Assembly: GCA_965198485.1 (NCBI GenBank)
Contig: CBDAPQ010000005.1
Location: forward strand, 3,472,001-3,536,000
DNA: 64,000 nucleotides
DNA from: RH-AL1 sp965198485
GTDB lineage: Bacteria; Pseudomonadota; Alphaproteobacteria; Rhizobiales; Beijerinckiaceae
Direction of reading: 5' to 3'
The notes under the pieces were generated by a model. It was given only the letters and a program-made list of their open reading frames with translations. It was not told where the DNA came from and made no database searches. Position numbers and translations under genes: made by a program. Below are positions 8,500-17,664 of this stretch, piece by piece. Every line of letters begins with the position of its first letter. Position 1 is the first letter of the stretch.

Positions 8500-8811
8500 T
8501 CAGATCGACATTCGAGTGACGTCCGTGAACGCAGCAACGGCCTTGTCGCGGACCGCCAGCGCCGTCTGCAGCTTCTCCTGCGCCGACATCACGGCCTCGA
8601 CGACTGATTGCGTGGTCGCCGTGCCCTGGATGCCGGCGATCGACATCGACTCGCCAGTCTTCATCGCACCCACCGTGTCTTTCGAGAACGAGGCGAGCAT
8701 CGACGAGAAGCTGTCCCCCGCGGTTGCGGTGGTGCTCGCAGCTGCGCTCGGAGCGCTCGACCCGAACAAGGATCCGACGGCCGAGGTGATGAGAGGAAGT
8801 GCGGCTATCAT
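8500..8811 (-). CDS. fliE: Flagellar hook-basal body complex protein FliE
   Basis: 103 residues. FliE is a short helical adaptor between the MS ring and the rod. The family pattern SFSSMLASFSKDTVGAMKTGE and the C-terminal VEAVMSAQEKLQTALAVRDKAV-like segment are visible. It overlaps the flgC stop by four bases, consistent with translational coupling within the flgB-flgC-fliE set. Confidence 0.93.
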   Translation of the reverse strand: MIAALPLITSAVGSLFGSSAPSAAASTTATAGDSFSSMLASFSKDTVGAMKTGESMSIAGIQGTATTQSVVEAVMSAQEKLQTALAVRDKAVAAFTDVTRMSI

Positions 8812-9230
8812 GATGATCCCTTGAGAAGGTCGATGGTCATCGAGATCAGGTCGCGTGACTGCTTGGCGACCTGTAGGTTGGCCTCGTAGCCATGGTTGGC
8901 TTCACGCATGTCGGCCATTTCTGTGATAAGGTTAACATTCGGGAGCTTTACGAATCCTTTCGCGTCGGCAACGGGATTGCCTGGATCGTGCTCGATCGTG
9001 AAAGGCGATTGATCGGTGCCGATGTCGGCGATCTGAACCAGATTCCCGCCGCTCGCCGCGTCGAGCGCGTTCTCGAAGGAGATGGTCTTGCGGCGATAGG
9101 GATCGGCGTCGGCGGTGGCCGCCGTGGATCGGGCGTTGGCGATGTTCTCGGAGGCGACGCGCATCCGCGCCGAGTTCGCCGAGAGGCCCGACGACGCGAT
9201 CTTAAGCGAGGCTTGGAGCGGATCGATCAT
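8808..9230 (-). CDS. flgC: Flagellar proximal rod protein FlgC
   Basis: 140 residues from the ATG at 9228-9230. The open frame continues much further upstream, but that part is antisense-like and overlaps flgB. Conserved features are ASSGLSANSARMRVASENIANA at the N-terminus, YRRKTISFE, and the C-terminal MADMREANHGYEANLQVAK. It starts 5 bases after the flgB stop. Confidence 0.96.
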   Translation of the reverse strand: MIDPLQASLKIASSGLSANSARMRVASENIANARSTAATADADPYRRKTISFENALDAASGGNLVQIADIGTDQSPFTIEHDPGNPVADAKGFVKLPNVNLITEMADMREANHGYEANLQVAKQSRDLISMTIDLLKGSS

Positions 9231-9235
9231 CGGCC

Positions 9236-9622
9236 CTACTCTTTCAGGCTCGCCATGAGCATGTTGTGGAAGGTCTTGACGATGTTGGTCGTCAAAGCAT
9301 AATCGCGATTGACCTCGCCGGCCTTCATCATCTGGCTCTCGATACCCACGTCGTTGCCGCTCTCGGACACGTCGAAGGTATTCACTTCCTCGGCTTTTCC
9401 GGCGCCGTCCGCCGTCCCGGTCCCGGCGAGCGTCAGGTGTGCGCCGTCGGTGTAAGCGAGTTCGAGCTGCGTCTTGGCGAGCACATCGGCAAAGGGCGCA
9501 ACGTCCCTGGCATGGTAGCCCGGCGTGTTGGCATTGGCGACGTTGCCCGCCAGCGTCGCCTGACGGGCGGCGAGCCAAGTGCTTTTGCGGGTGGCGATAT
9601 CGAAGAGCTGAATCGGCTCCAT
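9236..9622 (-). CDS. flgB: Flagellar proximal rod protein FlgB
   Basis: 128 residues. The N-terminus contains the rod signature RQATLAGNVANANTPGYHARD, followed by PFADVL. The C-terminal helix is typical of FlgB (EVNRDYALTTNIVKTFHNML). It is the first of the flgB-flgC-fliE-flgG rod genes. Confidence 0.95.
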   Translation of the reverse strand: MEPIQLFDIATRKSTWLAARQATLAGNVANANTPGYHARDVAPFADVLAKTQLELAYTDGAHLTLAGTGTADGAGKAEEVNTFDVSESGNDVGIESQMMKAGEVNRDYALTTNIVKTFHNMLMASLKE

Positions 9623-9705
9623 GGGTCCACGTCTTCTTGTTGACCGCTCTACCTTGCTACAGCGAGCTTGCTCCAGGCTTGCCCTTTGTTCGGAAGCGGA
9701 AAACC

Positions 9706-10203
9706 TTATTCCGACGCGGGCACGATAAGCCCGCGCGAGGTCTTCAGCATCGGCTTCGCGCCCGGCAGGATGGCGATGACCTGGCCGGCGCCCGGCACCT
9801 CGTCGCCAACCCGTACCACGCGGCTGATCCCCTCGATCGCCACGGTGGCGCTGTCGGTTCCAACCGCCTCGAGCGTGACGGCCGAAATGATCGCCGCACT
9901 CCCTGGGTCAGGAGACACGGCGTCGGGCTTGAGAATCGATGCCGTCGCCGTCATGTCGAGATCCTCGGCGGCTTTCTTGGTGGAAGTCAGCATCGCTGGC
10001 CGTCCCCCGTGAGTCTCGGGGTGCGGCGCCAGTTGCGCGAAGACGGTGAAGTCCTTGCCAGTGCCGAAGGAAGCCGCCGGCCCATGCAGCGTCATGCCGA
10101 TGCCGAAGACCGCGGAGCCCGCCGCCAGGCAGACCCCGGCGACTCCCAGGGCATGATCCCCGGTGACACGGAACGCGGCACGGGTCGGCTTACGCGAGGT
10201 CAT
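9706..10203 (-). CDS. Hypothetical membrane-anchored protein between fliI and flgB
   Basis: 165 residues, not recognised. One membrane helix near the N-terminus (about 18-38, ALGVAGVCLAAGSAVFGIGM) is followed by a periplasmic part ending in a compact beta-rich module with SATVAIEGISRVVRVGDEVP and GQVIAILPGAKPMLKTSRG. That module looks like the homology-region domain of PilP/GspC-type inner-membrane anchors; this is visual impression only. Its ATG overlaps the fliI stop by four bases, so it is translated as part of the flagellar operon. An unnamed orf occupies the same place in rhizobial flagellar clusters. Confidence 0.7.
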   Translation of the reverse strand: MTSRKPTRAAFRVTGDHALGVAGVCLAAGSAVFGIGMTLHGPAASFGTGKDFTVFAQLAPHPETHGGRPAMLTSTKKAAEDLDMTATASILKPDAVSPDPGSAAIISAVTLEAVGTDSATVAIEGISRVVRVGDEVPGAGQVIAILPGAKPMLKTSRGLIVPASE

Positions 10204-11531
10204 GATCTCGTCCTGTTCAGCGCTTCGGCGAGCTCGCGAAAGGCATCTACGCTCGACGGATTGCTTGGTCCCTGGGTCAGGGCGTCGTAGATGAGCGGTG
10301 TCAGCATCACAGCCTGGTCGAGGTCGGGATCCGTCCCGGTTTGTAGCCCACCCATCAAGCGCAGATCGCGCGTGCTCTCGTAGCGCGAGATCATCGCCCG
10401 CAGCTTGGTGACGAGCGTGCGTTGATCGGGCGTCCAGACCTGATGGGCCAGGCGCGAGATGGAGCCGAGCACGTCGACCGCGGGGTAGCGAGCGGAGTCG
10501 GCGATGGCGCGGTCGAGCACGACGTGCCCGTCGAGCGTACCGCGAATGCAGTCGGCGACGGGATCGTTATGGTCGTCGCCATCGACGAGCACGGCGAAAA
10601 GGCCGGTGATTGAGCCCGAGCCGTCGCGACCGGGACCTGCGCGCTCGAGCAGCTTGGGCAAGTCGGTGAAGACACTCGGCGCATAGCCGCGCGCGACCGC
10701 GGGCTCTCCGGCCGACAGCGCCACGTCGCGCGCGGCATGGGCGTAGCGCGTCACGCTGTCGACCATCAGCAGGACCTTGTCGCCGCGATCGCGGAACCAT
10801 TCGGCGATGGTCATCGCGGTCAGCGGCGCCATCTTGCGCATCAGCGCACTATCGTCGCCCGTCGCCACCACGGTGACGGCGAGCGCGCGATTGGCGCCGA
10901 GCGATTCTTCGATGAACTCGCGCACCTCGCGGCCGCGCTCTCCGACGAGGGCGATCACCACGGTGTCGAAGCCCTTGCAGGCCGCCATCATGCCAAGCAG
11001 CGTCGACTTGCCGACGCCTGAACCGGCGAAGATGCCGATGCGCTGCCCGTGGCATAGCGGCGTGAAGATATCGAGCACGCGCACGCCTGTGCGGCACGGC
11101 GTCTTGACGCGACCCCGCCCCAGCGCCGGCGGTGGCTCGGCATGGATCGAGCGATGCTCCGGCCCCGTTTCGAGGGGGCCGAGGCCATCGAGGGGGCGCC
11201 CGAGCGCATCGACGATGCGCCCCCGCCAGGAGGGCGCCGGCATCACGGCGACGCCGTCCGCCTTGACGACAGTCGAGCCGAGTCCGACGTCGACGACGGC
11301 GCCGAACGGCTTCACCGTGACCGCATCCGCCTCGATGCGCACCACTTCACCGTGGCGGTTGTCGCGGGCTTCGGCGGTGGCGACGCAGTCGCCCAACCGA
11401 ACGAAAGGGGACAGCCCGCGCACGCGGTAGGTCGACGGCGAGATCGAGCTGACGGTGCCGAAGACATCGACGAGGGCGCCGGGGGCGGCCAGCCGCGCCG
11501 CCGCGTCGGCGAGCCGTTCGAGCGCGTTCAC
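10200..11531 (-). CDS. fliI: Flagellum-specific ATPase FliI
   Basis: 443 residues. The Walker A motif is at about 169-177 (FAGSGVGKST), a Walker B region is around KVLLMVDSVTRYAHA near 255, and the family signature PAVARGYAPSVFTDLPKLLERAG follows. FliI is the cytoplasmic hexameric ATPase of flagellar type III export and is related to the F1 beta subunit. It lies 13 bases after flgF and overlaps the downstream hypothetical gene. Confidence 0.96.
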   Translation of the reverse strand: MNALERLADAAARLAAPGALVDVFGTVSSISPSTYRVRGLSPFVRLGDCVATAEARDNRHGEVVRIEADAVTVKPFGAVVDVGLGSTVVKADGVAVMPAPSWRGRIVDALGRPLDGLGPLETGPEHRSIHAEPPPALGRGRVKTPCRTGVRVLDIFTPLCHGQRIGIFAGSGVGKSTLLGMMAACKGFDTVVIALVGERGREVREFIEESLGANRALAVTVVATGDDSALMRKMAPLTAMTIAEWFRDRGDKVLLMVDSVTRYAHAARDVALSAGEPAVARGYAPSVFTDLPKLLERAGPGRDGSGSITGLFAVLVDGDDHNDPVADCIRGTLDGHVVLDRAIADSARYPAVDVLGSISRLAHQVWTPDQRTLVTKLRAMISRYESTRDLRLMGGLQTGTDPDLDQAVMLTPLIYDALTQGPSNPSSVDAFRELAEALNRTRS

Positions 11532-11544
11532 GGCCGCGCACCCG

Positions 11545-12270
11545 TCACGACGTCGATCCGAGCGTCTTGATCGCGTCCTGCAGGCTGCCCTCGCTCGACT
11601 GCATGGTGTTGGTCAGGCCGTCGAAGGCCCGCTGGATTTCGATCAGCTTGGTCATCTCAAGGACAGGGTTGACGTTGGAGCCCTCGCTGAAGCCCTGGAC
11701 GACGTTGTTGTGCGTAAAATCGAGCACCGGCACCGCCGGCTTGTCGGTGAACACGGCCGAATTGTCGTAGCGCGTAAGCGTCGCGTCCGGCGGCAGCGAG
11801 AACATGCCGATCGCGCTGATCTGCTGGCCATTTTGCGTCATCATGCCGTCGGCGGAGATCATCGGCGGCCCAGCGTCGCTGTTGAGCAGCATGTTGGCGC
11901 CGCCGGCATCGAGCACGGGATAGCCGTTCAGCGTCTGCAGCTCGCCGCTCGCGGTCATCTGAAATCGCCCGTCGCGCGTGTAGGCGGTGCCGGCGGGCGT
12001 TTTCACCGCGAAGAAGGCATCGCCCTGGATCGCCACGTCGAGCGGATTGTCGGTCTTGCTCACCGATCCTTGCGCGCGCGAAACGTAATCGGTGCCGGTG
12101 GAGACGTAGGCGGCCGGCCGCTCGCCGGCCTTGGACAGGACGGAGGAGAACGAGACCCCCTGGGCGCGGAAGCCGGCGGTGTTCATGTTGGCAATGTTCG
12201 AGGCCACGGTGGCGAGGCGCTTCTCCAGCGCGATCTGGCCCGACATCGAGACGTAGAGGTTGGTGCGCAT
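11545..12270 (-). CDS. flgF: Flagellar proximal rod protein FlgF
   Basis: 241 residues. The N-terminus MRTNLYVSMSGQIALEKRLATVASNIANMNTAGFR carries the axial-protein motif (given here at positions 1-35). Central LDVAIQGDAFFAVKT and YTRDGRFQ and the C-terminal EGSNVNPVLEMTKLIEIQRAF complete the pattern. It begins 3 bases after the DUF1217 gene. Confidence 0.95.
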   Translation of the reverse strand: MRTNLYVSMSGQIALEKRLATVASNIANMNTAGFRAQGVSFSSVLSKAGERPAAYVSTGTDYVSRAQGSVSKTDNPLDVAIQGDAFFAVKTPAGTAYTRDGRFQMTASGELQTLNGYPVLDAGGANMLLNSDAGPPMISADGMMTQNGQQISAIGMFSLPPDATLTRYDNSAVFTDKPAVPVLDFTHNNVVQGFSEGSNVNPVLEMTKLIEIQRAFDGLTNTMQSSEGSLQDAIKTLGSTS

Positions 12271-12273
12271 CGC

Positions 12274-13071
12274 TTAGGCGCCCCCGAGCTTCAGGCCTTG
12301 GAGGCTCAGCAGCAGGTCGCTCGAGAAACCCGTCGATGAAGACGACGAGGCGAAGATCTGGGAGATGTTGGTGGTGTTCGAGGAGGTGTTGTTGCCGGAA
12401 AGGTCCCACATCGCGGTGAAACGCTCGGCGATCTTCTGGACCTTGGCGGGATTCTGAAGGTCCGAAACCTTGACGAATTTGCTCAGCGTCGCGGCCTCGG
12501 AGTCGATATCGGCGGTGGACGATGCCGGCAGGCCGAAGGCGGTCTGCACCACCTTGAGCAGGTTCGAATCGGCGAGCAGCCCGTAGACGTTGGTGACGGT
12601 GGACGCGTTGCGGGTGAAGTAGAGCGCGAGCTGCACGCCCTCGTTCTGCTGGCCCTGGTTGTCTTCGAGCGTTTGCTCGACGTACTTGGCCGTGGTCCCG
12701 CTGGTCGCCGCCGTCGCCTGAGTGGCGGCGGTCCCTTTGCCGGCGAAGTCGAAAGCCTGGGCGAAAGCGAGATAGCGCTTGTCGGTGAGAGTGTTGGCGA
12801 GGGCGCTTGAGCTCCTGGTGCCGCCCTGGAGCACCTTGGTCATCAAGCCCTTGGCGTAGTTCATGTCCTCCAGGCCATAGGCCTTCATGGCGTAGGTGAA
12901 GAGGCGGTAGTTGCCGACCAAGTCCGCGATGTTCGTCACCTTGCCGATGTTGGCGAGGTAGTAGGCGGTGTCGTTCTTGACCTGCGGGTCCGACGCCGTC
13001 GCCGCCTGCTGGCGGACGAGATTGTTGGAGATCGAGAGATAGGCGGCTGTGGTGGAAAGCACGTATGACAC
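12274..13071 (-). CDS. DUF1217 domain flagellar protein
   Basis: About 265 residues from a GTG at 13069-13071. A longer frame from a TTG at 13149 would add 26 residues with no family likeness. The N-terminus resembles DUF1217 proteins (STTAAYLSISNNLVRQQA). Repeated helical segments follow, such as VTNIADLVGNYRLFTYAMKAYG, DKRYLAFAQAFDF and ADSNLLKVVQTAFGLPAS. DUF1217 proteins are restricted to alphaproteobacterial flagellar clusters and their role is unknown. It is the first visible gene of the minus-strand flagellar operon and is divergent from ndh. No convincing Shine-Dalgarno sequence was found before the chosen start. Confidence 0.8.
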   Translation of the reverse strand: MSYVLSTTAAYLSISNNLVRQQAATASDPQVKNDTAYYLANIGKVTNIADLVGNYRLFTYAMKAYGLEDMNYAKGLMTKVLQGGTRSSSALANTLTDKRYLAFAQAFDFAGKGTAATQATAATSGTTAKYVEQTLEDNQGQQNEGVQLALYFTRNASTVTNVYGLLADSNLLKVVQTAFGLPASSTADIDSEAATLSKFVKVSDLQNPAKVQKIAERFTAMWDLSGNNTSSNTTNISQIFASSSSSTGFSSDLLLSLQGLKLGGA

Positions 13072-13186
13072 TCGGATGGGTGCCACGCATCCTCGCGCAC
13101 CAAGCTTGTCCCGGGCTGGTATGAGGCTTTCTTTCGCAGCCGCGAACAAAAATTGCTGCGACTGCGAAGCACACTACCTCTAGTGC

Positions 13187-13198
13187 CTATCGCGATAG
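13187..13198. promoter_or_regulatory. 12-bp palindrome in divergent intergenic region
   Basis: CTATCGCGATAG is a perfect palindrome between the DUF1217/flagellar start (minus) and ndh (plus, ATG at 13280). Its position suits an operator for either promoter. No binding protein can be assigned from sequence. Confidence 0.3.
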
Positions 13199-13279
13199 CG
13201 CCAATCTTTACCGTTGATCCGCCAGCGCCCCGCCCGATGATGGGTTGCAGCGATCCGGCCAGCCCGAACGGAGCCAGCC

Positions 13280-14650
13280 ATGCCGACCGAGAACCAGCCC
13301 ATCCTGTTCACCCGTAAGCAAGCCGGCAAGCCAATCATCGCGATCGTCGGCTGCGGCTTCGGCGGCCTGCAGGCGGCGATGCATATCGCCAAGCTCGACG
13401 TCGAACTGGTGCTGATCGACCGCACCAATCATCATCTATTTCAACCGCTGCTTTACCAAGTGTCGACCGCGGCGTTGGCGCCCTCGGACATCGCCTCGCC
13501 CATCCGCGCGCTGCTCGGCACCCACAAGAACGTGTCCGTCGTGTTCGGCGAGGTCGAGGGCGTCGACAAGGACAGGCGCCAGGTCTGCGTCCGCGACACC
13601 GGCTCCATCGACTACGACTACCTCATCCTCGCGACGGGTTCGGCCTACGCCTGGTTCGGCCATGACGAATGGGCCAAGCACGCCGCCGTGCTCAAGACGC
13701 TGCCCGACGCACTGCAAATCCGCCGCCGAATCCTGGAATCCTTCGACTGGGCGGAAACCCGCACCGACCCGGACGAGGTCAAGGCGCTGACGACCTTCGT
13801 CGTGGTCGGCGGTGGTCCCACCGGAGTCGAGCTGTCCGGTTCGCTGGCCGAGCTCTCGCGCGCGACGTTGAAGTCGGAGTACCGACACATCGACCCGTCC
13901 AAAGCTCGCATCATGCTCGTCGACGCCGCGCCGAAGATCCTCGGCGAGTTTCCCGAGCGTCTGTCGGCCTACGCCAAGAAGGCGCTCGAGCATCTCGGGG
14001 TCGAGGTCGTGCTGGATGCTCCTTGCGACCGCATCGACGCGAGCGGCATCACGTTGAAGGACGGCACGCGCATCGAGGCCGCCAACGTGTTCTGGGCGGC
14101 CGGTACACGGGCCGAGCCGGCGGCGCAATGGATCGGCGCCAAGGCCGCGAAGAACAACGCCGTCGAGGTGAGCAGCGACTGTTCTGTGCCTGGCCATCCC
14201 GAGATCTTCGCCATCGGCGATGTGTCGAGCTACAAGACCAAAGAGGGCAAGACGCTGCCGGCGCTGGCGCCCGTCGCCAAGCAGCAGGGCGCCTATGTCG
14301 CCAAGGTGGTTGCCAGCCGCATCGGCGCGGCCAAGCACCCGGGCCCTTTCAAGTACACCGATCTCGGCACGATGGCGGTGATCGGCCGCTCCCACGCCAT
14401 CGCCGTGCTCCTCGGCATGAAGCTGACCGGCAGGGTCGCCTGGCTGGCATGGTCGCTCGTCCATCTGCTTCTCTTGATCGGGTTCCGCAATCGGATCATG
14501 GTTTTCACAAATTGGGCGTGGGCGTTCTTCACCTATGGGCGGGGATCGCGATTGGTCGTCGGCAAGGTACGCGACACGATCGAGGACGCGCACCTCGCCA
14601 CGCCGGAGCGCAAGGTGCATGCGCAGACGGCGCCCGCTCCCGCGGAATAG
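13280..14650 (+). CDS. ndh: Type II NADH dehydrogenase (NAD(P)/FAD-dependent oxidoreductase)
   Basis: 456 residues. The FAD-binding Rossmann motif IVGCGFGGLQAAMH is at about 20-33, followed by the NDH-2 signature NHHLFQPLLYQVSTAALAPSDIA. A second dinucleotide fold, FVVVGGGPTGVELSGSLAEL, is near residue 175, and a third conserved block, GHPEIFAIGDVSSYK, near 310. The C-terminal part is hydrophobic (AVLLGMKLTGRVAWLAWSLVHLLLL), consistent with peripheral attachment to the inner membrane. It would oxidise NADH and reduce quinone without proton pumping. A Shine-Dalgarno-like GGAG lies 7-10 bases before the ATG. Confidence 0.9.
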   Translation: MPTENQPILFTRKQAGKPIIAIVGCGFGGLQAAMHIAKLDVELVLIDRTNHHLFQPLLYQVSTAALAPSDIASPIRALLGTHKNVSVVFGEVEGVDKDRRQVCVRDTGSIDYDYLILATGSAYAWFGHDEWAKHAAVLKTLPDALQIRRRILESFDWAETRTDPDEVKALTTFVVVGGGPTGVELSGSLAELSRATLKSEYRHIDPSKARIMLVDAAPKILGEFPERLSAYAKKALEHLGVEVVLDAPCDRIDASGITLKDGTRIEAANVFWAAGTRAEPAAQWIGAKAAKNNAVEVSSDCSVPGHPEIFAIGDVSSYKTKEGKTLPALAPVAKQQGAYVAKVVASRIGAAKHPGPFKYTDLGTMAVIGRSHAIAVLLGMKLTGRVAWLAWSLVHLLLLIGFRNRIMVFTNWAWAFFTYGRGSRLVVGKVRDTIEDAHLATPERKVHAQTAPAPAE

Positions 14651-14774
14651 GTCAGCCGCCCAAGAGGGCTTCGCCCGTGTCGTTCTAAGCGTCGATCCGG
14701 ATGATGGAATCGATCACTCGCCGTCGGCCGCTTTGCCGCCTTGCCTTCTTCGGCGCGGCACGCTTGTAAGAACG

Positions 14775-15971
14775 ATGGACACCCTGAAGCCTCGCGACGA
14801 GGACGAAGTCCTCGCCGCCGTGCGGGACGCTTTGGACGAAGAGAGGCCGGTGGAGATCATCGGTCACGGCTCGAAGCGCGGGCTCGGCCGCCCGGTTGAT
14901 GCTTCGGCTCAGATCTACACCAGCGGTCTCACCGGCGTCACGCTGTACGAGCCGTCCGAGCTGGTGATGACGGCTCGCCCCGGCACGCCGATGGCCGACA
15001 TCGCCAAGCTGCTCGAGGAGAACAACCAGGAGCTCGCCTTCGAGCCGATGGATCCCTCGAAGCTGTGGCGCGGTAACTCTACTGGGACGCTCGGCGGCAC
15101 GGTGGCGGTGAACGCCGGCGGTCCGCGCCGGATCAAGGCCGGCGCCGCGCGAGACCACGTGCTCGGTTTCCGCGCCGTCTCCGGGCGCGCCGAGATCTTC
15201 AAGTCCGGCGGCCAGGTGATGAAGAACGTCACCGGCTACGATCTCTCCAAGCTCATCGCCGGCTCCTACGGAACGCTCGCGGTCATGACCGAGATCTCGA
15301 TCAAGGTCCTGCCGCGCGCCGAGACCGAGCGCACCTTCCTGCTTTACGGGCTCGACGAGGCGATGGCGCTGGCGGCGCTGCGCGAGGCGTCCGGGTTGCC
15401 CCACGAAGTGTCGAGCTACGCCTGCCTTCCGGACGGCGCCAGCGTCGGCCTTGCGGCGGGTTGCTGCCTGGCGCTCCGGCTCGAAGGGCCTTCGGTGTCG
15501 GTCGACACCCGCTACGACGACCTCGTCGCCCATTTCGGCCCGCGCGGCGACGTCGACGACCTCGGCGAGCGCGCCTCGCGCCTGTTCTGGGCGGCACTGC
15601 GTGATGTCGAGCCGCTCGCCGACCTCACCGGTCCGATCTGGAAGGTGTCGACGGCACCGAGCGAGGGTGCGGCCTTCGTCGCCGCCCTGCGCCGAGCCGA
15701 GATGCCGCTGGCGCGTTGGTACTACGATTGGGCCGGCGGCCTCGTCTGGCTCGCGCTCGAGGGCGCCGCCGCCCATGCCGAAACGATCCGCACCGCGCTG
15801 GCGCCGCACGGCGGCCACGCCACCCTGATCCGCGCCGAGGCCGAGGCGCGCGCCGCAACCGCCGTCTTCCAGCCGCAGCCGGCCGCGCTCGCGGCGCTAT
15901 CACGGCGGGTGAAGACCAGCTTCGATCCTCTGCTCATCCTCAACAGGGGCCGCCTTGGCCCCGGAAGCTAA
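14775..15971 (+). CDS. glcE: Glycolate oxidase FAD-binding subunit GlcE
   Basis: 398 residues from the ATG at 14775; the frame is open further upstream, but that part overlaps ndh and is unrelated. The FAD_binding_4 features are visible: VEIIGHGSKRGLGRP (about 25-40), GNSTGTLGGTVAVNAGGPRRI (near 100) and MKNVTGYDLSKLIAGSYGTL near 150. GlcE pairs with GlcD and the iron-sulfur subunit GlcF to oxidise glycolate to glyoxylate at the membrane. glcF follows after 3 bases. glcD is not in this window between ndh and glcE, so it must lie elsewhere or be absent. Confidence 0.93.
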   Translation: MDTLKPRDEDEVLAAVRDALDEERPVEIIGHGSKRGLGRPVDASAQIYTSGLTGVTLYEPSELVMTARPGTPMADIAKLLEENNQELAFEPMDPSKLWRGNSTGTLGGTVAVNAGGPRRIKAGAARDHVLGFRAVSGRAEIFKSGGQVMKNVTGYDLSKLIAGSYGTLAVMTEISIKVLPRAETERTFLLYGLDEAMALAALREASGLPHEVSSYACLPDGASVGLAAGCCLALRLEGPSVSVDTRYDDLVAHFGPRGDVDDLGERASRLFWAALRDVEPLADLTGPIWKVSTAPSEGAAFVAALRRAEMPLARWYYDWAGGLVWLALEGAAAHAETIRTALAPHGGHATLIRAEAEARAATAVFQPQPAALAALSRRVKTSFDPLLILNRGRLGPGS

Positions 15972-15974
15972 GCC

Positions 15975-17291
15975 ATGCAGACCGACTTCGCGCCGGACCT
16001 CCTCGAGCAGCCGGCCTTCGCCGCCAGCGAGAAGATCATCCGCAAGTGCGTGCACTGCGGCTTCTGCACCGCGACCTGCCCGACCTTCGTCCTGCTCGGG
16101 GAAGAGAATGACTCGCCGCGGGGGCGCATCTACCTCATGAAGGACATGCTGGAGAACGACCGGCCGGCCGATGCCGAGACGGTCAAGCACGTCGACCGCT
16201 GCCTCTCCTGCCTCGCCTGCATGACCACCTGCCCCTCGGGCGTGAACTACATGCATCTCATCGACCACGCGCGCGCGCATATCGCCAAGACCTACAGGCG
16301 ACCGTTCATGGACCGCCTCACCCGCGCCGTTCTGGGCTGGATCCTGCCCTACCCCGCGCGCTTCCGCCTCGCCCTGCAAGGCGCCAAGCTGGCGAAGCCC
16401 TTCGCTCGGGCGTTCCCCAAGCGCTTCCACGCGATGTTCGCCACGGCGCCGAGGAGCCTACCGCCTCAGGGCACCTCGGGCAGGCCGGCCATCCATGCCG
16501 CCTCCGGCGCGAGGATCAAGCGCGTCGCACTGCTCGCGGGCTGCGCGCAACAGGTTCTCGATCCGGCGATCAACGAGGCAACGATCCGCGTCCTGACCCG
16601 CCATGGCGTCGAAGTGGTGGTGGTCAAAGGCGTCGGCTGCTGCGGCGCCCTGCAGCACCACATGGGCCAGGAGAATCATTCTCACGCCATGGCGGCGGCG
16701 AACATCCGTGCCTTCGCGGCGGAGAAGCGCGCGCGCGGCCTCGATGCCATCGTGATCAACACGTCGGGCTGCGGCACCACGCTCAAGGACTACGGCTTCA
16801 TGATGCGCGAGGACGCGGCCCTCGCCGCCGACGCCGCCGAGGTGTCGGCGCTGTCGAGAGACGTCAGCGAGATCCTGGCCGAGCTTGCCATCGCGCCGCG
16901 TCCGGGGACGCCGAAGCTGCGCGTGGCCTATCATTCCGCCTGCTCGTTGCAGCACGGCCAACGGGTCACCAAGACGCCGATGGAGGTGTTGCGGAGGGCC
17001 GGGTTCGAGGTCGTGGGCGTGCCGGAAGGCCATCTCTGCTGCGGCTCGGCCGGCACCTACAACCTGCTGCAGCCCGAGATCGCGAACCAGCTCAAGGCGC
17101 GCAAGGTGGCGAACATCGCCAAGACCAAGCCGGACGTGGTCGCCGCGGGCAATATCGGCTGCATGGTGCAGATCGGCAGCGGCACGACGATCCCGGTGGT
17201 GCACACGGCCGAGCTGGTCGACTGGGCGACCGGAGGTCCGGTGCCGCACGCCATCGCCAAGGCGTCCAGCTTGGCCGGCCTCAGCCCCTGA
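15975..17291 (+). CDS. glcF: Glycolate oxidase iron-sulfur subunit GlcF
   Basis: 438 residues. Two [4Fe-4S] motifs of the ferredoxin type are at the N-terminus: CVHCGFCTATCP near residue 25 and CLSCLACMTTCP near residue 76. Two CCG-type cysteine-rich domains follow (GCAQQVLDPAIN with GVGCCGALQHH, and HSACSLQHGQRV with GHLCCGSAGTY). The protein transfers electrons from the GlcD/GlcE flavin to the respiratory chain. Its last 11 bases overlap the convergent membrane-protein gene. Confidence 0.95.
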   Translation: MQTDFAPDLLEQPAFAASEKIIRKCVHCGFCTATCPTFVLLGEENDSPRGRIYLMKDMLENDRPADAETVKHVDRCLSCLACMTTCPSGVNYMHLIDHARAHIAKTYRRPFMDRLTRAVLGWILPYPARFRLALQGAKLAKPFARAFPKRFHAMFATAPRSLPPQGTSGRPAIHAASGARIKRVALLAGCAQQVLDPAINEATIRVLTRHGVEVVVVKGVGCCGALQHHMGQENHSHAMAAANIRAFAAEKRARGLDAIVINTSGCGTTLKDYGFMMREDAALAADAAEVSALSRDVSEILAELAIAPRPGTPKLRVAYHSACSLQHGQRVTKTPMEVLRRAGFEVVGVPEGHLCCGSAGTYNLLQPEIANQLKARKVANIAKTKPDVVAAGNIGCMVQIGSGTTIPVVHTAELVDWATGGPVPHAIAKASSLAGLSP

Positions 17292-17592
17292 GATAGCCGG
17301 TGATGGTGCTATAGGCCATGAAGCACCACGCCAGCAGCACGGGGGTGACCACCAGCACTGCACCGAGGGGGGAAAAGGCGAGATAGTGATGGAGGCCGAA
17401 GTAGCTGATCAGGCAGTACAGCGGCCCGGCGACGATGCCGATCAGCAAAGCGAGCAGCCCGGCGAAAAAGACGTCGATCTGGCTGTTGACGTTGATGGTG
17501 TGGATCGCGGCGTAGAACGTGGTGATGGCGCTGGCCACCACGATGAAGAAGCCGACGAGCTTGGTGAAGCCGATGACGGCCGAGCTGAGCAC
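17281..17592 (-). CDS. Small hypothetical integral membrane protein
   Basis: 103 residues from a GTG start. Three hydrophobic segments are predicted by eye (about 8-30, 38-65 and 75-95), with few charged residues. I do not recognise the family. It overlaps the end of glcF tail to tail by 11 bases. Confidence 0.6.
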   Translation of the reverse strand: MLSSAVIGFTKLVGFFIVVASAITTFYAAIHTINVNSQIDVFFAGLLALLIGIVAGPLYCLISYFGLHHYLAFSPLGAVLVVTPVLLAWCFMAYSTITGYLRG

Positions 17593-17664
17593 GAGATAAA
17601 CGATCCGGGTCCGGGCGCCACATGGTCTTGGACGCCGCAGCCTGTCAATGCGTGGTGAAGGCGC

